This document shows, one piece after another, positions 53,654 to 62,506 of a stretch of 64,000 nt of DNA. The position numbers and the translations under genes are program-made. Origin of the DNA: Prevotella sp. (GTDB lineage: Bacteria; Bacteroidota; Bacteroidia; Bacteroidales; Bacteroidaceae); the NCBI GenBank assembly GCA_017483185.1, contig JAFULM010000017.1, positions 1 through 64,000 on the forward strand. The letters are read 5' to 3'. Under the pieces are notes generated by a model that searched no databases, was not told where the DNA came from, and saw only the letters and a list, made by a program, of their open reading frames with translations. The stretch's first letter is position 1; the number at the start of each line of letters is the position of its first letter.

Positions 53654-54991
53654 CTATTTCACGGCGTTGGCATCTACGTGCTCGAGCAACTTCACTGCAT
53701 CGACATACTGCGCAATGCCTTCAGCCACCTGCTTGGCGGCTTTCATGGCCAGCACGACGGTCTGCGGACGGTGGACGACGTCGCCGCCGGCAAAGACTCC
53801 GCGGCGGGTGGTCATGCCGTATGGGCGTTCGGTGGTGATGACATAGCCTTTCTCATCGACGTCGATGCCGTCGGTCGTCGACACGATACGGTTGGCCGGA
53901 CGAGATCCGATGGCGAGGAAGATGCGGTCGAAAGGTTCGACGTGCTCACCGTCGGGCGACACGAGGCGTACCTCCTTCAGACGGCCGCGGGCATCGCCGA
54001 TGAACTCCGTGGCCTGCGTCTGCCAAAGGAACTTGACACCCTCCTCCACCGCTTCTGTATATTCGCGCTCGATGGCAGGCATGTCAGCCTGCGTCTTACG
54101 GTAGATGACGGTGACATCGGCCCCGAGGCGGATGCACGTGCGGGCGGCATCCATAGCCACGTTTCCACCGCCGATGACACCCACGCGCTCGCCGCTACGC
54201 AACGGTATGCGGCTGCGCACGGTAGCTCCTTCGTTATAGGCTGCCACCTGATGGAGCAGATGGATCGACTGGATGACACCGTTGAGACGGGCTCCCGGAG
54301 TGTCGATGGTCTGAGGCAGTGCCGTACCGGTGCCGATGAAGATGGCATCGTAGCCGTCGGCAAAGATGCTGTCGACGGTCACGTCGTTGCGGCCCACCAT
54401 GCAGCCCGTGCGGAACTCAACGCCGAGCGCCTCTATCTTCTTTATCTCATTGCGCACTACCTGTTTCGGCAGACGGTACTCGGGAATGCCGTACATGAGC
54501 ACGCCGCCAGGTTCGTCCTGTCCCTCAAAGATGGTGACGCTGAATCCCTGACGGGCAAGGTCGCCGGCAACGGTCAGTCCGGCAGGACCGGAACCAATCA
54601 CAGCCACACGACCGCGCGTCTTCTGAGGAAGTTTCTCGCGGGTGAGGTTCATCTCGGTGTCGAAGTCGGCAAGGAAACTCTCCAGACGTCCTATCTGTAC
54701 CGGCTCGCCTTTCTTTCCAAGCACGCAGTTGCCCTGACACTGTTTCTCGTGTGGACAGACACGGCCGCAGATGGCCGGCAGACTGCTGATTTCGTTTATC
54801 ACGTTCATGGCTTCACCGAAGTTGCCTTTCGACAGCTGATGGATGAAGTCGGGGATATTGTTGCCAATGGGACAGCCCTTGCGGCACTGCGGAACCTTGC
54901 AGTGCAGGCAGCGCTTGGCCTCGGTGATGGCTTCAAGCGGCGTGAAAGGCTCATGGATTACTTGAAACGGCGATTGCTGTTCTTCTTGCAT
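53654..54991 (-). CDS. gltD: glutamate synthase small-subunit-like NADPH oxidoreductase (GltD family)
   Basis: The 445-residue protein has an N-terminal Fer4_20 domain with cysteines for iron-sulfur clusters (CLHCKVPQCRKGCP, CGRVCPHEKQCQGNC). It then has FAD and NADPH Rossmann motifs GSGPAGLTVAGDLA, RVGVIGGGNVAMDAAR and the closing GVFAGGDVVHRPQTVVLAMK. It could be the small subunit of glutamate synthase or an NfnB/SudA-type flavoprotein that partners a ferredoxin:NADP reductase. No large subunit or partner gene is in the window, so I use the gltD symbol as a family name only. It is followed by a terminator and preceded by an inverted repeat. Confidence 0.8.
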   Translation of the reverse strand: MQEEQQSPFQVIHEPFTPLEAITEAKRCLHCKVPQCRKGCPIGNNIPDFIHQLSKGNFGEAMNVINEISSLPAICGRVCPHEKQCQGNCVLGKKGEPVQIGRLESFLADFDTEMNLTREKLPQKTRGRVAVIGSGPAGLTVAGDLARQGFSVTIFEGQDEPGGVLMYGIPEYRLPKQVVRNEIKKIEALGVEFRTGCMVGRNDVTVDSIFADGYDAIFIGTGTALPQTIDTPGARLNGVIQSIHLLHQVAAYNEGATVRSRIPLRSGERVGVIGGGNVAMDAARTCIRLGADVTVIYRKTQADMPAIEREYTEAVEEGVKFLWQTQATEFIGDARGRLKEVRLVSPDGEHVEPFDRIFLAIGSRPANRIVSTTDGIDVDEKGYVITTERPYGMTTRRGVFAGGDVVHRPQTVVLAMKAAKQVAEGIAQYVDAVKLLEHVDANAVK

Positions 54992-55024
54992 ATTTCTTTT
55001 GTGAGTATTTTTAAGAAAAAGAAA

Positions 55025-55136
55025 AGTCTTTCGAGGAGGGAGGAGTGTGGAGTGAGGAGAGAGAATACTGTCTTAAAGAATAGCTTGTCAGACATTTCTC
55101 CTTCTTCACTCCACACTCCTCCCTCCTCGAAAGACT
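55025..55136. repeat. purine-rich inverted repeat, family 4, intergenic copy
   Basis: Arms of 32 bp (55025-55056 and 55105-55136) contain AGTCTTTCGAGGAGGGAGGA running on into GTGTGGAG, with one mismatch. The spacer starts GAGAGAGAATACTGTCTTAA. A related copy lies inside lpxB (about 58950-59068). The repeat lies between the gltD-like gene and alaS, both on the minus strand. Confidence 0.85.
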
Positions 55137-55180
55137 CTCCTCTTTCTTCAGAAAAAGTCAATTTCCTTTAATATCAGATA

Positions 55181-57802
55181 TCAGAGCTTGGCCAGTTCTA
55201 CGACTTTGTCAACCGCTGCGCTCAGCCCGTCGGCGTTCTTGCCTCCGGCCGTCGCGTAGTGGGGCTGTCCGCCGCCACCGCCCTGAATCAGCTTGGCGGC
55301 CTCGCGCACCATCTGACCTGCGTTCAGACCGAAATCCTTCACCATGTCGTCGCTCAGCATGACGCTCAGCATGGGCTTGTCGGCAGATTTCGTACCGATG
55401 ACGCAGAGCAGACGCTCGGGCACTGCCTGACGGATCTTGAACACAAGGTCCTTGGCTGCGGCGGCATCCATCGGCAGCACGGCCGTGATGACCTTGACGC
55501 CGTTGACCTCACGTATCTTCTGAATGAGACTGTCCTTGGTGCGCTCCACGGCCTGTGCGTGGAACTGCTCAATCTCTTTCTTCATCGTGTCGTGCTCGTC
55601 GATGTACTTACTGATGACGCCCTGCAGGTCCTTGGCGTTGTTGAACAGAGCCTTGATGGCCTTGATGCCGTCCTCCAGATTGTACATCAGTTCCTCACAT
55701 TCGCGACCCGTCTTGGCCTCGATGCGGCGCACGCCGGCGGCTACGCTGCTCTCGCTGACAATCTTGAACATACCGATCTTGCCCGTGGCCGAAGCATGGA
55801 TACCGCCGCAGAACTCGCAGCTCGGTCCGAAGCGAACCACGCGCACCTTGTCACCATACTTCTCTCCGAACAGAGCGACGGCTCCCATCTTCTTAGCTTC
55901 CTCGAGCGGAGTGTCGCGATGCTCGTCGAGCGGCAGGTTCTGACGGATCATGTCGTTGACGATGCGCTCGGCCTGACGTAGCTCCTCGTCGGTAACCTTC
56001 TGGAAGTGGGAGAAGTCAAAGCGCAGCGTGTCGGCGCTGACGTACGAACCCTTCTGCTCCACATGGTCGCCGAGCACCTGTTTCAGGGCGTAGTCGAGGA
56101 GGTGGGTGGCCGTGTGGTTGGCGGCGCTGCCCTCACGCTTGTCCGTGTCTACACAGGCCATGAAGTCGGCTTCGGGATTCTTGGGCAGTTCCTTAACGAT
56201 ATGTATGCTCTGGTTGTTCTCGCGCTTGGTGTCAATTACGGTCACTGTCTCGTTCTCGCTGACGAGCACACCGCAGTCTCCCACCTGTCCTCCCATCTCA
56301 CCGTAGAACGGCGTGTGGTCGAGCACGAGCTCAAAGTATGTATTCTTCTTCTGTGTCACCTTGCGATAACGGAGTATGCGGCACTCGTGTTCCGTATAGT
56401 CGTAACCGACAAACTGCTGCTCGCCGGGCATGAGTTCTGTCCAATCAGAGTTCTCTACCTGTGCGGCATTGCGGGCACGCTCCTTCTGCTTCTGCATCTC
56501 GGCGTCAAACTGTTTCTCGTCGACGGTCAGTCCGTTCTCACGGCAGATAAGTTCGGTGAGGTCGAGCGGGAATCCGTAGGTATCGAAGAGGCGGAAGGCC
56601 TGAACACCGTCCAGTTCGGTCTTGCCGTGTGCACGGGTTTCCTCCATAGCGGCGTTGAGCAGGCTGATTCCCTTGTCGAGCGTGCGGAGGAACGAGTCTT
56701 CCTCTTCCTTCATCACGCGGCCGATGAGTTCGCGCTGTGCCACCAGTTCGGGATAGGCTCCGCCCATCTCGCTGATGAACACCGGCAGCAGACGGTGGAT
56801 GAACGCCTCTTTCTGTCCGAGGAACGTGTAGGCGTAGCGAACGGCGCGACGCAGGATGCGGCGGATGACATATCCGGCCTTGGCATTGCCGGGCAGCTGG
56901 CCGTCGGCGATGGAGAACGACACGGCACGCAGGTGGTCGGCAATGACGCGCATAGCCACGTCGACATCCTCACTCTGTCCGTATTCCTTGCCGGAGAGGC
57001 GTGATATTTCCTTGATGACAGGCTGGAAGACGTCAGTGTCATAGTTGGAGTGCTTGCCTTGCAGAGCGCGCACGAGACGCTCAAAGCCCATTCCGGTATC
57101 AATGACGTTCATCGACAACTTCTCCAATGAACCGTCGGCCTTGCGGTTGAACTGCATGAAGACGAGGTTCCATATCTCGATGACCTGCGGGTCGTCTTTG
57201 TTGACGAGCTCACGGCCCGGCACTTTGGCTTTTTCTTCCGGCGTGCGGGAGTCGAGATGGATTTCAGAGCAAGGTCCGCAGGGGCCCGTGTCACCCATTT
57301 CCCAGAAGTTGTCGTGCTTGTTGCCGTTAATGATGTGGTCGGCCGGCACGTGCTTGGCCCAGATAGCAGCAGCCTCATCGTCGCGACTGAGGTTTTCTTC
57401 CTTTGATCCTTCAAAGACCGTAACATACAGATCCTTGGGATCGAGCTTCAGTACGTCGACCAGATATTCCCATGCCATGTCGATGGCACCTTCCTTGAAG
57501 TAGTCACCGAAGCTCCAGTTGCCGAGCATCTCGAACATGGTGTGATGGTAGGTGTCGTGGCCCACCTCTTCGAGGTCATTGTGTTTTCCGCTCACGCGCA
57601 GACACTTCTGTGAGTCGGCGCGACGGCGCGGCTCCGGTTCACGTGTGCCCAGGATGATGTCTTTCCACTGGTTCATACCGGCGTTGGTGAACATCAGCGT
57701 AGGGTCATCCTTGATTACCATCGGTGCGGAGGGCACGATGGCATGTCCCTTCGACTCGAAAAACTTCTTGAACGAGTCGCGGATTTCGTTGGCTGTCATC
57801 AT
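55181..57802 (-). CDS. alaS: alanyl-tRNA synthetase
   Basis: The 873-residue protein begins [20 protein letters not shown], followed by the class II aminoacylation core ([36 protein letters not shown]). The editing domain carries the zinc-binding and catalytic motifs [12 protein letters not shown] and [14 protein letters not shown]. The C-terminal oligomerisation domain ends with [14 protein letters not shown] and the short terminal helix. The enzyme charges tRNA-Ala and clears mischarged Ser and Gly. Met2 is an alternative start. Its promoter overlaps the divergent merR promoter completely. Confidence 0.97.
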   Translation of the reverse strand: MMTANEIRDSFKKFFESKGHAIVPSAPMVIKDDPTLMFTNAGMNQWKDIILGTREPEPRRRADSQKCLRVSGKHNDLEEVGHDTYHHTMFEMLGNWSFGDYFKEGAIDMAWEYLVDVLKLDPKDLYVTVFEGSKEENLSRDDEAAAIWAKHVPADHIINGNKHDNFWEMGDTGPCGPCSEIHLDSRTPEEKAKVPGRELVNKDDPQVIEIWNLVFMQFNRKADGSLEKLSMNVIDTGMGFERLVRALQGKHSNYDTDVFQPVIKEISRLSGKEYGQSEDVDVAMRVIADHLRAVSFSIADGQLPGNAKAGYVIRRILRRAVRYAYTFLGQKEAFIHRLLPVFISEMGGAYPELVAQRELIGRVMKEEEDSFLRTLDKGISLLNAAMEETRAHGKTELDGVQAFRLFDTYGFPLDLTELICRENGLTVDEKQFDAEMQKQKERARNAAQVENSDWTELMPGEQQFVGYDYTEHECRILRYRKVTQKKNTYFELVLDHTPFYGEMGGQVGDCGVLVSENETVTVIDTKRENNQSIHIVKELPKNPEADFMACVDTDKREGSAANHTATHLLDYALKQVLGDHVEQKGSYVSADTLRFDFSHFQKVTDEELRQAERIVNDMIRQNLPLDEHRDTPLEEAKKMGAVALFGEKYGDKVRVVRFGPSCEFCGGIHASATGKIGMFKIVSESSVAAGVRRIEAKTGRECEELMYNLEDGIKAIKALFNNAKDLQGVISKYIDEHDTMKKEIEQFHAQAVERTKDSLIQKIREVNGVKVITAVLPMDAAAAKDLVFKIRQAVPERLLCVIGTKSADKPMLSVMLSDDMVKDFGLNAGQMVREAAKLIQGGGGGQPHYATAGGKNADGLSAAVDKVVELAKL

Positions 57803-57841
57803 AACTATTTAGTCCTTATTTTATTAAATCCTTTTAAAAGT

Positions 57842-57877
57842 TTTGCAAAGATACGCCGTTTTTGGTATATTTGCAAA
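57842..57877. promoter_or_regulatory. fully overlapping divergent promoters of alaS and merR
   Basis: For the plus strand, TTTG at 57842-57845, 20 bases and TATATTTG at 57866-57873. For the minus strand, TTTG at 57877-57874, 20 bases and TATCTTTG at 57853-57846. Both are exact consensus matches, and each -33 element is next to the other's -7 element, forming TTTGCAAA palindromes at both ends. RNA polymerase can therefore serve only one gene at a time. Confidence 0.8.
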
Positions 57878-57915
57878 TCTTTTTTATCATTGTTTGACTA
57901 AAACCGCTAATAATT

Positions 57916-58266
57916 ATGGCGCTGAATACCAACAAAAACCTGAAACTGTATTACTCCATCAGCGAGGTGGCTGCCATGTTTGAACTCAACGAGAGCACAC
58001 TGCGCTATTGGGAGAAAGAGTTTCCATACCTCAAGCCGAAGACCAGCGGTCCGAGCAAGGTGCGCCAATATACGGAAAAGGACATCGAGCAGATAAGGCT
58101 CATCCACAGTCTTGTGAAGGTCAGGGGCTTCAAACTTGCCGCAGCCAAAAAGATTATCAACAGCAACCGCAACGGCGCCGAGCGCACGGCCGATGTTCTC
58201 GAACGGCTCACAGCCGTCAAAGAAGACCTGATCGCACTGAAAAAACAAATCGAAGGACTAATTTAA
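57916..58266 (+). CDS. MerR family transcriptional regulator
   Basis: The 116-residue protein has the MerR winged-helix DNA-binding domain near the start (YYSISEVAAMFELNESTLRYWEKE at about residues 12-35, then GPSKVRQYTEKDIEQIRLI). A short coiled coil ends VKEDLIALKKQIEGLI. It lacks the Cys-rich effector site of metal sensors. It is a compact, widely conserved Bacteroidota member of unknown ligand. Divergence from alaS through fully overlapping promoters suggests linked expression. Its stop codon lies in the palindrome that also ends lpxB. Confidence 0.88.
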   Translation: MALNTNKNLKLYYSISEVAAMFELNESTLRYWEKEFPYLKPKTSGPSKVRQYTEKDIEQIRLIHSLVKVRGFKLAAAKKIINSNRNGAERTADVLERLTAVKEDLIALKKQIEGLI

Positions 58267-58377
58267 GTGAAGAACGAAGAATTTGCTGCCGCCTTTCCCA
58301 CATTGCAGACATTTTGAAGCAACGTTGGAAAGGCGGCAGCAAATTCTTCGTTCTTCACTCTTCGTTCTTCACTTAAA
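58265..58377. repeat. palindromic element family 5 between convergent merR and lpxB
   Basis: Arms of 33 bp pair perfectly (58266/7-58298 with 58327-58359; AGTGAAGAACGAAGAATTTG running on into CTGCCGCCTTTCC). An extra CTTCGTTCTTCACTTAAAG copy follows to 58377. The TTTAAGTGAAG end provides the merR TAA, and the other end provides the lpxB TAA on the opposite strand. A shortened copy lies in the helicase gene at 15930-15998. It probably also acts as a bidirectional terminator. Confidence 0.88.
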
Positions 58378-59587
58378 GACCGTTCTTCATTTTCTCTATC
58401 ATTATCCTCGCAGCATTGTCCGGAGCCTTTTCGTCGCCCAAACGGCGGCGCACGTCGTCGTATCCGCGCATCATCTCCTCACGGGCCGGCTGTCCCGGCA
58501 GTATGGCAAGCAGCTCACGGCGTATGTTCTCCACCGAGAACGTGTCGGCCACAAGCTCCTTGACGACCTCACGATCGGCTATGAGATTGACCAGCGATAT
58601 GTAGCGGACCTTCAGCAGATGACGCCGCAGGAAAGCTATGACCTTGGGTATAGGTGTCTCGTAGCATACGACTTGAGGCACACCGAACAGTGCCGTCTCG
58701 AGCGTGGCCGTGCCGCTGGTGACGAGTGCGGCCGTGGCCGAAGCCAAAAGCGGGTAGGTCTGGTTGTAGACTACCTCGACATCTGTCCCGGCTATAAAGC
58801 GGTCGTAATATCCGGCCGGTATCGACGGGGCCCCGGCAAGCACAATCCGATAGTCGCCGGCAAGTCCGCGGGTGGCCTCTATCATGGCCGGCAGATTGTC
58901 CTTTATCTCCTGACGGCGTGAGCCGGCAAGGAGGGCAATGGTCTTTTTTGTGGAGGGAGGAGTGTGGAGGGAGGAGGGAGATTGGCCTGACACGCTTTTC
59001 TTTATGTCAGTATTCTCACTCCTCACTCCACGCTCCTCACTCCTCACTCCACACTCCTCACTCCTCAATAAGAGATACTCCCCTACCTCATCCGCCGTGG
59101 GATTGCCCACGTAATGTATCGGGTAGCCGTGTTTCCCTTCAAAGAACTCGACTTCAAAGGGCAGGATGGAGAAAAGTTCGTCAACGTCGCGCTTGATGTT
59201 CTTTATGCGATATTCCTTCCACGCCCATATCTTAGGCGCGATATAATAGAAGACGGGGATGTCCGTATGGCTCTTGACATATCGGGCTATGCTGAGATTG
59301 AATCCCGGATAGTCCACCAATATGACCACGTCGGGCCGCCAGTCGGCGATGTCCTGCTTGCAGCGGCGCATGTTGCCGAGTATCGTCGGCAGGTGGAGCA
59401 ACACCGGGACGAAACCCATGTAGGCCAGTTCCCGATAGTGGCGGACCATCGTACCGCCCACGGCCGCCATCAGGTCGCCGCCGATAAAACGAAATTCCGC
59501 CGCGGCGTCACGCTGCTTCAGCGACTGCATGAGCCGCGAGGCGTGTAGGTCACCGCTGGCTTCACCGGCTATAAGATAGTATTTCAT
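58373..59587 (-). CDS. lpxB: lipid-A-disaccharide synthase with in-frame palindromic insertion
   Basis: The 404-residue protein starts MKYYLIAGEASGDLHASRLM, the LpxB hallmark. It then has FIGGDLMAAVGG, YIAPKIWAWKEYRIKNIK, FPFEVEFF-like text and VGNPTADEV. It continues with ALLAGSRRQEIKDNLP and the C-terminal VTSGTATLETALFGVPQVVCYE. LpxB condenses UDP-2,3-diacylglucosamine with lipid X in lipid A synthesis. Relative to homologues about 375-385 long, residues about 174-212 are extra: a hydrophilic segment with SEECGVRSEERGVRSEN and SPSSLHTPPS. This segment is encoded by a copy of the palindrome at 55025-55136 and lies between the two Rossmann-like domains, where a loop could be tolerated. Confidence 0.92.
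   Translation of the reverse strand: MKYYLIAGEASGDLHASRLMQSLKQRDAAAEFRFIGGDLMAAVGGTMVRHYRELAYMGFVPVLLHLPTILGNMRRCKQDIADWRPDVVILVDYPGFNLSIARYVKSHTDIPVFYYIAPKIWAWKEYRIKNIKRDVDELFSILPFEVEFFEGKHGYPIHYVGNPTADEVGEYLLLRSEECGVRSEERGVRSENTDIKKSVSGQSPSSLHTPPSTKKTIALLAGSRRQEIKDNLPAMIEATRGLAGDYRIVLAGAPSIPAGYYDRFIAGTDVEVVYNQTYPLLASATAALVTSGTATLETALFGVPQVVCYETPIPKVIAFLRRHLLKVRYISLVNLIADREVVKELVADTFSVENIRRELLAILPGQPAREEMMRGYDDVRRRLGDEKAPDNAARIMIEKMKNGL
58950..59068 (-). repeat. purine-rich palindromic element, family 4, inserted in lpxB
   Basis: On the minus strand the arms are AGGAGTGTGGAG-type repeats, and the spacer reads GAGAATACTGACATAAAGAA then AGCGTGTCAG. This spacer is homologous to the one at 55025-55136 (GAGAATACTGTCTTAAAGAA then AGCTTGTCAG). 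The length keeps the lpxB frame open. Confidence 0.85.
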
Positions 59588-59684
59588 ATCACGATATTAT
59601 TTTTCAAAAACAGTTAATACGACGGTATACGTCCAATCCATACGATGAGACACCACCCTACGGTTTCTTACGATGTTTTCATCC

Positions 59685-59780
59685 AATGTTTCATCCGATA
59701 TTTCATCCGATGTTTCATCCGATATTTCATCCGATGTTTCATCCGATGTTTCATCCGATATTTCATCCGATGTTTCATCC
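59685..59780. repeat. 12-bp minisatellite (GATRTTTCATCC)
   Basis: Eight tandem 12-base units alternate GATATTTCATCC and GATGTTTCATCC, preceded by a diverged unit. The array runs directly into the left arm of palindrome family 3 copy 3, whose two arms each include one GTTTCATCC unit. Confidence 0.9.
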
Positions 59781-59897
59781 AACCGTAGGGACATATTCTT
59801 GTATTTGTCCGCAACTTCTTGTAGTTGTCCGCAACGAAATATTGTATATATCATAGGCGGACAAATACAAGAATATGTCCCTACGGTTGGATGAAAC
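59772..59897. repeat. palindromic element family 3, copy 3
   Basis: Perfect 41-bp arms (59772-59812 and 59857-59897) share GTAGGGACATATTCTTGTAT with copy 1. The loop contains a duplicated TTGTCCGCAAC and CGAAATATTG. The ends match the adjacent minisatellite. Confidence 0.88.
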
Positions 59898-60000
59898 ACC
59901 GAATGAGGACACTGGATGGAACCGCCTCGAGGACTTGTGAATCCCACAAGAGTAATCACGCTTCATCACTCAGACCACTGTCCTAAAGAAACCTCTGTCT

Positions 60001-60771
60001 TCAGAACTCCCAGTCCTTCATCCGTTCCATCATCTCATAGCTCGTCACGTCGACCTCGGTCGGCGTGATGGCCACATAGCCGTGGTTGAGCGCCCAGTTG
60101 TCGGTATCCTCGGCTTCCGGCTCATCGTTGGTATATTCGCCCGTCATCCAGTAGTAGTCGTAGCCACGGGGATGATGGCATCTGACGACCTCGTTGCCCC
60201 ACGTGCCGCACGCCATGCGACAGATGCGCACACCGCGGAACTCCGTGGCGATCGGGAAATTGACGTTGAGGCAGACACCTCGGGGCAGTCCATCGCGGAG
60301 GACACGCTCCGTGATCGAGCGCACGAGCGAGGCGAGCGGAGCGAAATCGGCGTCGTCGCTATGGTCGCAGAGCGAAAACGCCACCGACGGAATATACTTC
60401 ATGCAGCCCTCCATCGTCACGCCCATCGTTCCGGAGTAGTGGCTGTTGACGGAGGCATTGTCACCGTGGTTGATACCGCCGATGACCATATCGGGCCAAC
60501 GGTCCTTGCAGAGCTGGTCGAGGGCTATCTTGACGCAGTCGACCGGCGTACCGCTGCACGACCATATCTCGACACCCTCACGTCTGCGACGCAGCTTGAG
60601 ACGCAGCGGGTCGGCCGCAGAAAATGCGCAGGAGAAACCGCTACGTCCCGACTCGGGAGCGCAGACGAGCAGGTCGGCCAACGGGCTGACCATTTCGATG
60701 AGACTCTGAAGTCCTTTGGAGTGGTAGCCGTCGTCGTTTGATATGAGTATGAGTGGTCTTTTCGTTTCCAT
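60001..60771 (-). CDS. surE: 5'/3'-nucleotidase SurE
   Basis: The chosen start gives 256 residues beginning METKRPLILISNDDGYHSKG, with the metal-binding NDDGY motif. VGGINHGDNASVNSHYSGTM (with GINHG and the catalytic Asn) and VCLNVNFP follow. The frame extends 32 codons upstream, but those overlap the -7 box at 60798-60805 and have no SurE similarity. The enzyme removes phosphate from nucleoside monophosphates and works as a stationary-phase phosphatase. It lies upstream of lpxB on the same strand, but a repeat-filled gap separates them. Confidence 0.93.
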   Translation of the reverse strand: METKRPLILISNDDGYHSKGLQSLIEMVSPLADLLVCAPESGRSGFSCAFSAADPLRLKLRRRREGVEIWSCSGTPVDCVKIALDQLCKDRWPDMVIGGINHGDNASVNSHYSGTMGVTMEGCMKYIPSVAFSLCDHSDDADFAPLASLVRSITERVLRDGLPRGVCLNVNFPIATEFRGVRICRMACGTWGNEVVRCHHPRGYDYYWMTGEYTNDEPEAEDTDNWALNHGYVAITPTEVDVTSYEMMERMKDWEF

Positions 60772-60797
60772 TTGTTCCGTTTTTGATTTACAACCGA

Positions 60798-60805
60798 CAA
60801 AGATA
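60798..60805 (-). promoter_or_regulatory. candidate -7 box for surE
   Basis: The minus strand reads TATCTTTG, a TANNTTTG match, 27 bases before the chosen start. This placement argues against the upstream starts. The -33 element is weak. Confidence 0.5.
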
Positions 60806-60879
60806 GCACATTTTTCTGAGTATTCGGTAATTTGAGAGGTAGAATACCATCCTTTACACACATTCAATATAACAAAATG

Positions 60880-60997
60880 TAGGGTCGCGACCCGTCGCGA
60901 CCGCCTCGTGGTCTATGCATAGCCATCGCTGTCTATCGCTCCTTCGAACGGGTTGAGTCGAGTGGCAATGAGGCGGTCGCGACGGGTCGCGACCCTA
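60880..60997. repeat. palindromic element family 2, copy 3
   Basis: Perfect 28-bp arms (60880-60907 and 60970-60997, TAGGGTCGCGACCCGTCGCG plus ACCGCCTC and complement) have a spacer unlike copies 1 and 2. It sits in the divergent region between surE and parA. Confidence 0.82.
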
Positions 60998-61280
60998 CTT
61001 TTCGGTGATATAAATACTAATTAAAAGATATATACAGAGAAGCTATCAGAACAAACGGCAATTCAGAAAATAGCGGACAAAAAGTGTTAAAAAAGCCCTC
61101 TAAACGCCTTCATTTTGCCATTCTTTTCGACGAAAGTGTCCGACGGTCGCAAATATCGCAAAATAGCGCGTGCAAGTGTAACCGACTGACATCAAGACCG
61201 TTGCGTCTCAAACCTGCAAACTGTGCAATTTTTGAAGGCCGAAAAGCGGCTTTTTCGGCCCCAAAAAGCTGATTTTTCGC

Positions 61281-61390
61281 TGCCGCAGCGGCCCCGCTGG
61301 GTCGCAACGGCGTGCTCGTTGGAGTGCAACGGGGCGCTCGTTGCAGACCCGCGGCGGCCCCGTTGCAACCTCGCGGGGCCGCCACGGCGC
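61281..61390. repeat. GC-rich palindromic array, copy F (upstream of parA)
   Basis: Units such as TCGCAACGGCGTGCTCGTTG, GTGCAACGGGGCGCTCGTTG and GCGGCGGCCCCGTTGCA are visible. The outer arms have drifted to GCCGCAGCGGCCCCGC and a complementary-like GCGGGGCCGCCACGGC. The divergent region 60868-61735 has no other gene, and contains AAAGTGTTAAAAAA about 190 bases to the left of the array. Confidence 0.72.
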
Positions 61391-61609
61391 GACCGTCGTC
61401 TGACGAACGTGATTTTCCGGCCATTCGGAGTCAAAATACTCACATTTTCGTTTGTCCGGATTTTTTTAGCAACAATATTTACAGTTTCCTGTATCCAAAG
61501 GCCCTAACAACCTTAAAGACATTAAAGATCTTAATGACCTCAGAGCCCTTAATGTCCGTTTCAATTACTAAAAAAGGTTCACAAATCATGTTTTTTCGTA
61601 TTATTTATG

Positions 61610-61617
61610 TAACTTTG
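61610..61617 (+). promoter_or_regulatory. candidate -7 box for parA
   Basis: TAACTTTG matches TANNTTTG about 120 bases before the parA start, giving a leader of roughly 110 bases. No -33 TTTG is apparent. Confidence 0.45.
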
Positions 61618-61735
61618 CACCACGGATGCAGTTTTGTCACCTAACCGGCGAGTCACACAAACGGGCCCTTCAGGATGGGCACAGACATTACGCTCCCAAA
61701 CCAAAAGGTATCACAAACGACGGTAAATTATCGTT

Positions 61736-62497
61736 ATGGGAAAAATAATCGCATTAGCAAACCAGAAAGGCGGTGTGGGCAAAACCACCACCACCATCAA
61801 TCTGGCGGCTTCGCTCGCCACGCTGGAGAAAAACGTATTAGTCGTAGACGCCGACCCGCAGGCCAACGCTTCGAGCGGACTGGGCGTCGACATAAAGCAG
61901 GTGGACTGCTCACTCTATGAGTGCATCATCGACCAGGCCGACGTGCGTGACGCCATCTACACGACCGACATCGACGGGCTGGACATCATCCCAAGCCACA
62001 TCGACCTCGTCGGAGCCGAAATCGAAATGCTCAACCTCAACGACCGCGAGACCGTGCTCAAGAGATTGCTCGACCCGATACGCAGCGAATATGACTACAT
62101 CCTCATCGACTGCAGCCCTTCGCTGGGTCTGATCACGGTCAACTCGCTCACCGCGGCCGACTCGGTCATCATCCCCGTGCAATGCGAATATTTCGCTCTC
62201 GAAGGCATCAGCAAACTGCTGAACACCATCAAAATCATCAAGAGCAAACTCAACACACGACTGGAGATCGAGGGATTCCTGCTCACGATGTACGACTCGC
62301 GTCTCCGTCTGGCCAACCAGATATACGACGAGGTGAAACGCCACTTCCAGGAACTGGTCTTCAAGACCGTCATCCAGCGCAACGTCAAGCTGAGCGAAAG
62401 CCCGAGCCACGGACTTCCCGTCATCCTCTACGACGCCGACTCGACGGGAAGCAAGAACCACCTGGCACTGGCAAAGGAGATAATAAACAAGAATTAG
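61736..62497 (+). CDS. parA: ParA family chromosome-partitioning ATPase
   Basis: The 253-residue protein begins MGKIIALANQKGGVGKTTTT with the deviant Walker A motif KGGVGKTTT. It continues with VLVVDADPQANAS, DYILIDCSPSLG and the downstream switch motif VQCEYFALEGISKLL. This short ParA/Soj form lacks an N-terminal helix-turn-helix, as in chromosomal ParA. It works with ParB to segregate the origin region. parB follows after a 262-bp gap that is filled by a palindromic repeat. Confidence 0.96.
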   Translation: MGKIIALANQKGGVGKTTTTINLAASLATLEKNVLVVDADPQANASSGLGVDIKQVDCSLYECIIDQADVRDAIYTTDIDGLDIIPSHIDLVGAEIEMLNLNDRETVLKRLLDPIRSEYDYILIDCSPSLGLITVNSLTAADSVIIPVQCEYFALEGISKLLNTIKIIKSKLNTRLEIEGFLLTMYDSRLRLANQIYDEVKRHFQELVFKTVIQRNVKLSESPSHGLPVILYDADSTGSKNHLALAKEIINKN

Positions 62498-62506
62498 GAA
62501 TGATGT

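Larger units (their letters stand above)
59588..60000. other. intergenic region between surE and lpxB holding repeats
   Basis: The 413-base gap has a 12-bp minisatellite (59685-59780) and palindrome family 3 copy 3 (59772-59897). The minus-strand frame rich in DETSDEIS is the translation of the minisatellite and not a supported gene. No promoter consensus for lpxB was found. Confidence 0.65.

Noticed and set aside
53678..55171. 497-codon frame antisense to the GltD-like gene
   Set aside because: It is a shadow of a well-supported flavoprotein gene. It only helped show the translation of the family 4 repeat.
59597..59959. Frame with DETSDEIS repeats
   Set aside because: It is the translation of a 12-bp minisatellite plus a palindrome, with no start signal.
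61281..61390. Array upstream of parA as parS sites
   Set aside because: It does not resemble the conserved TGTTNCACGTGAAACA consensus.
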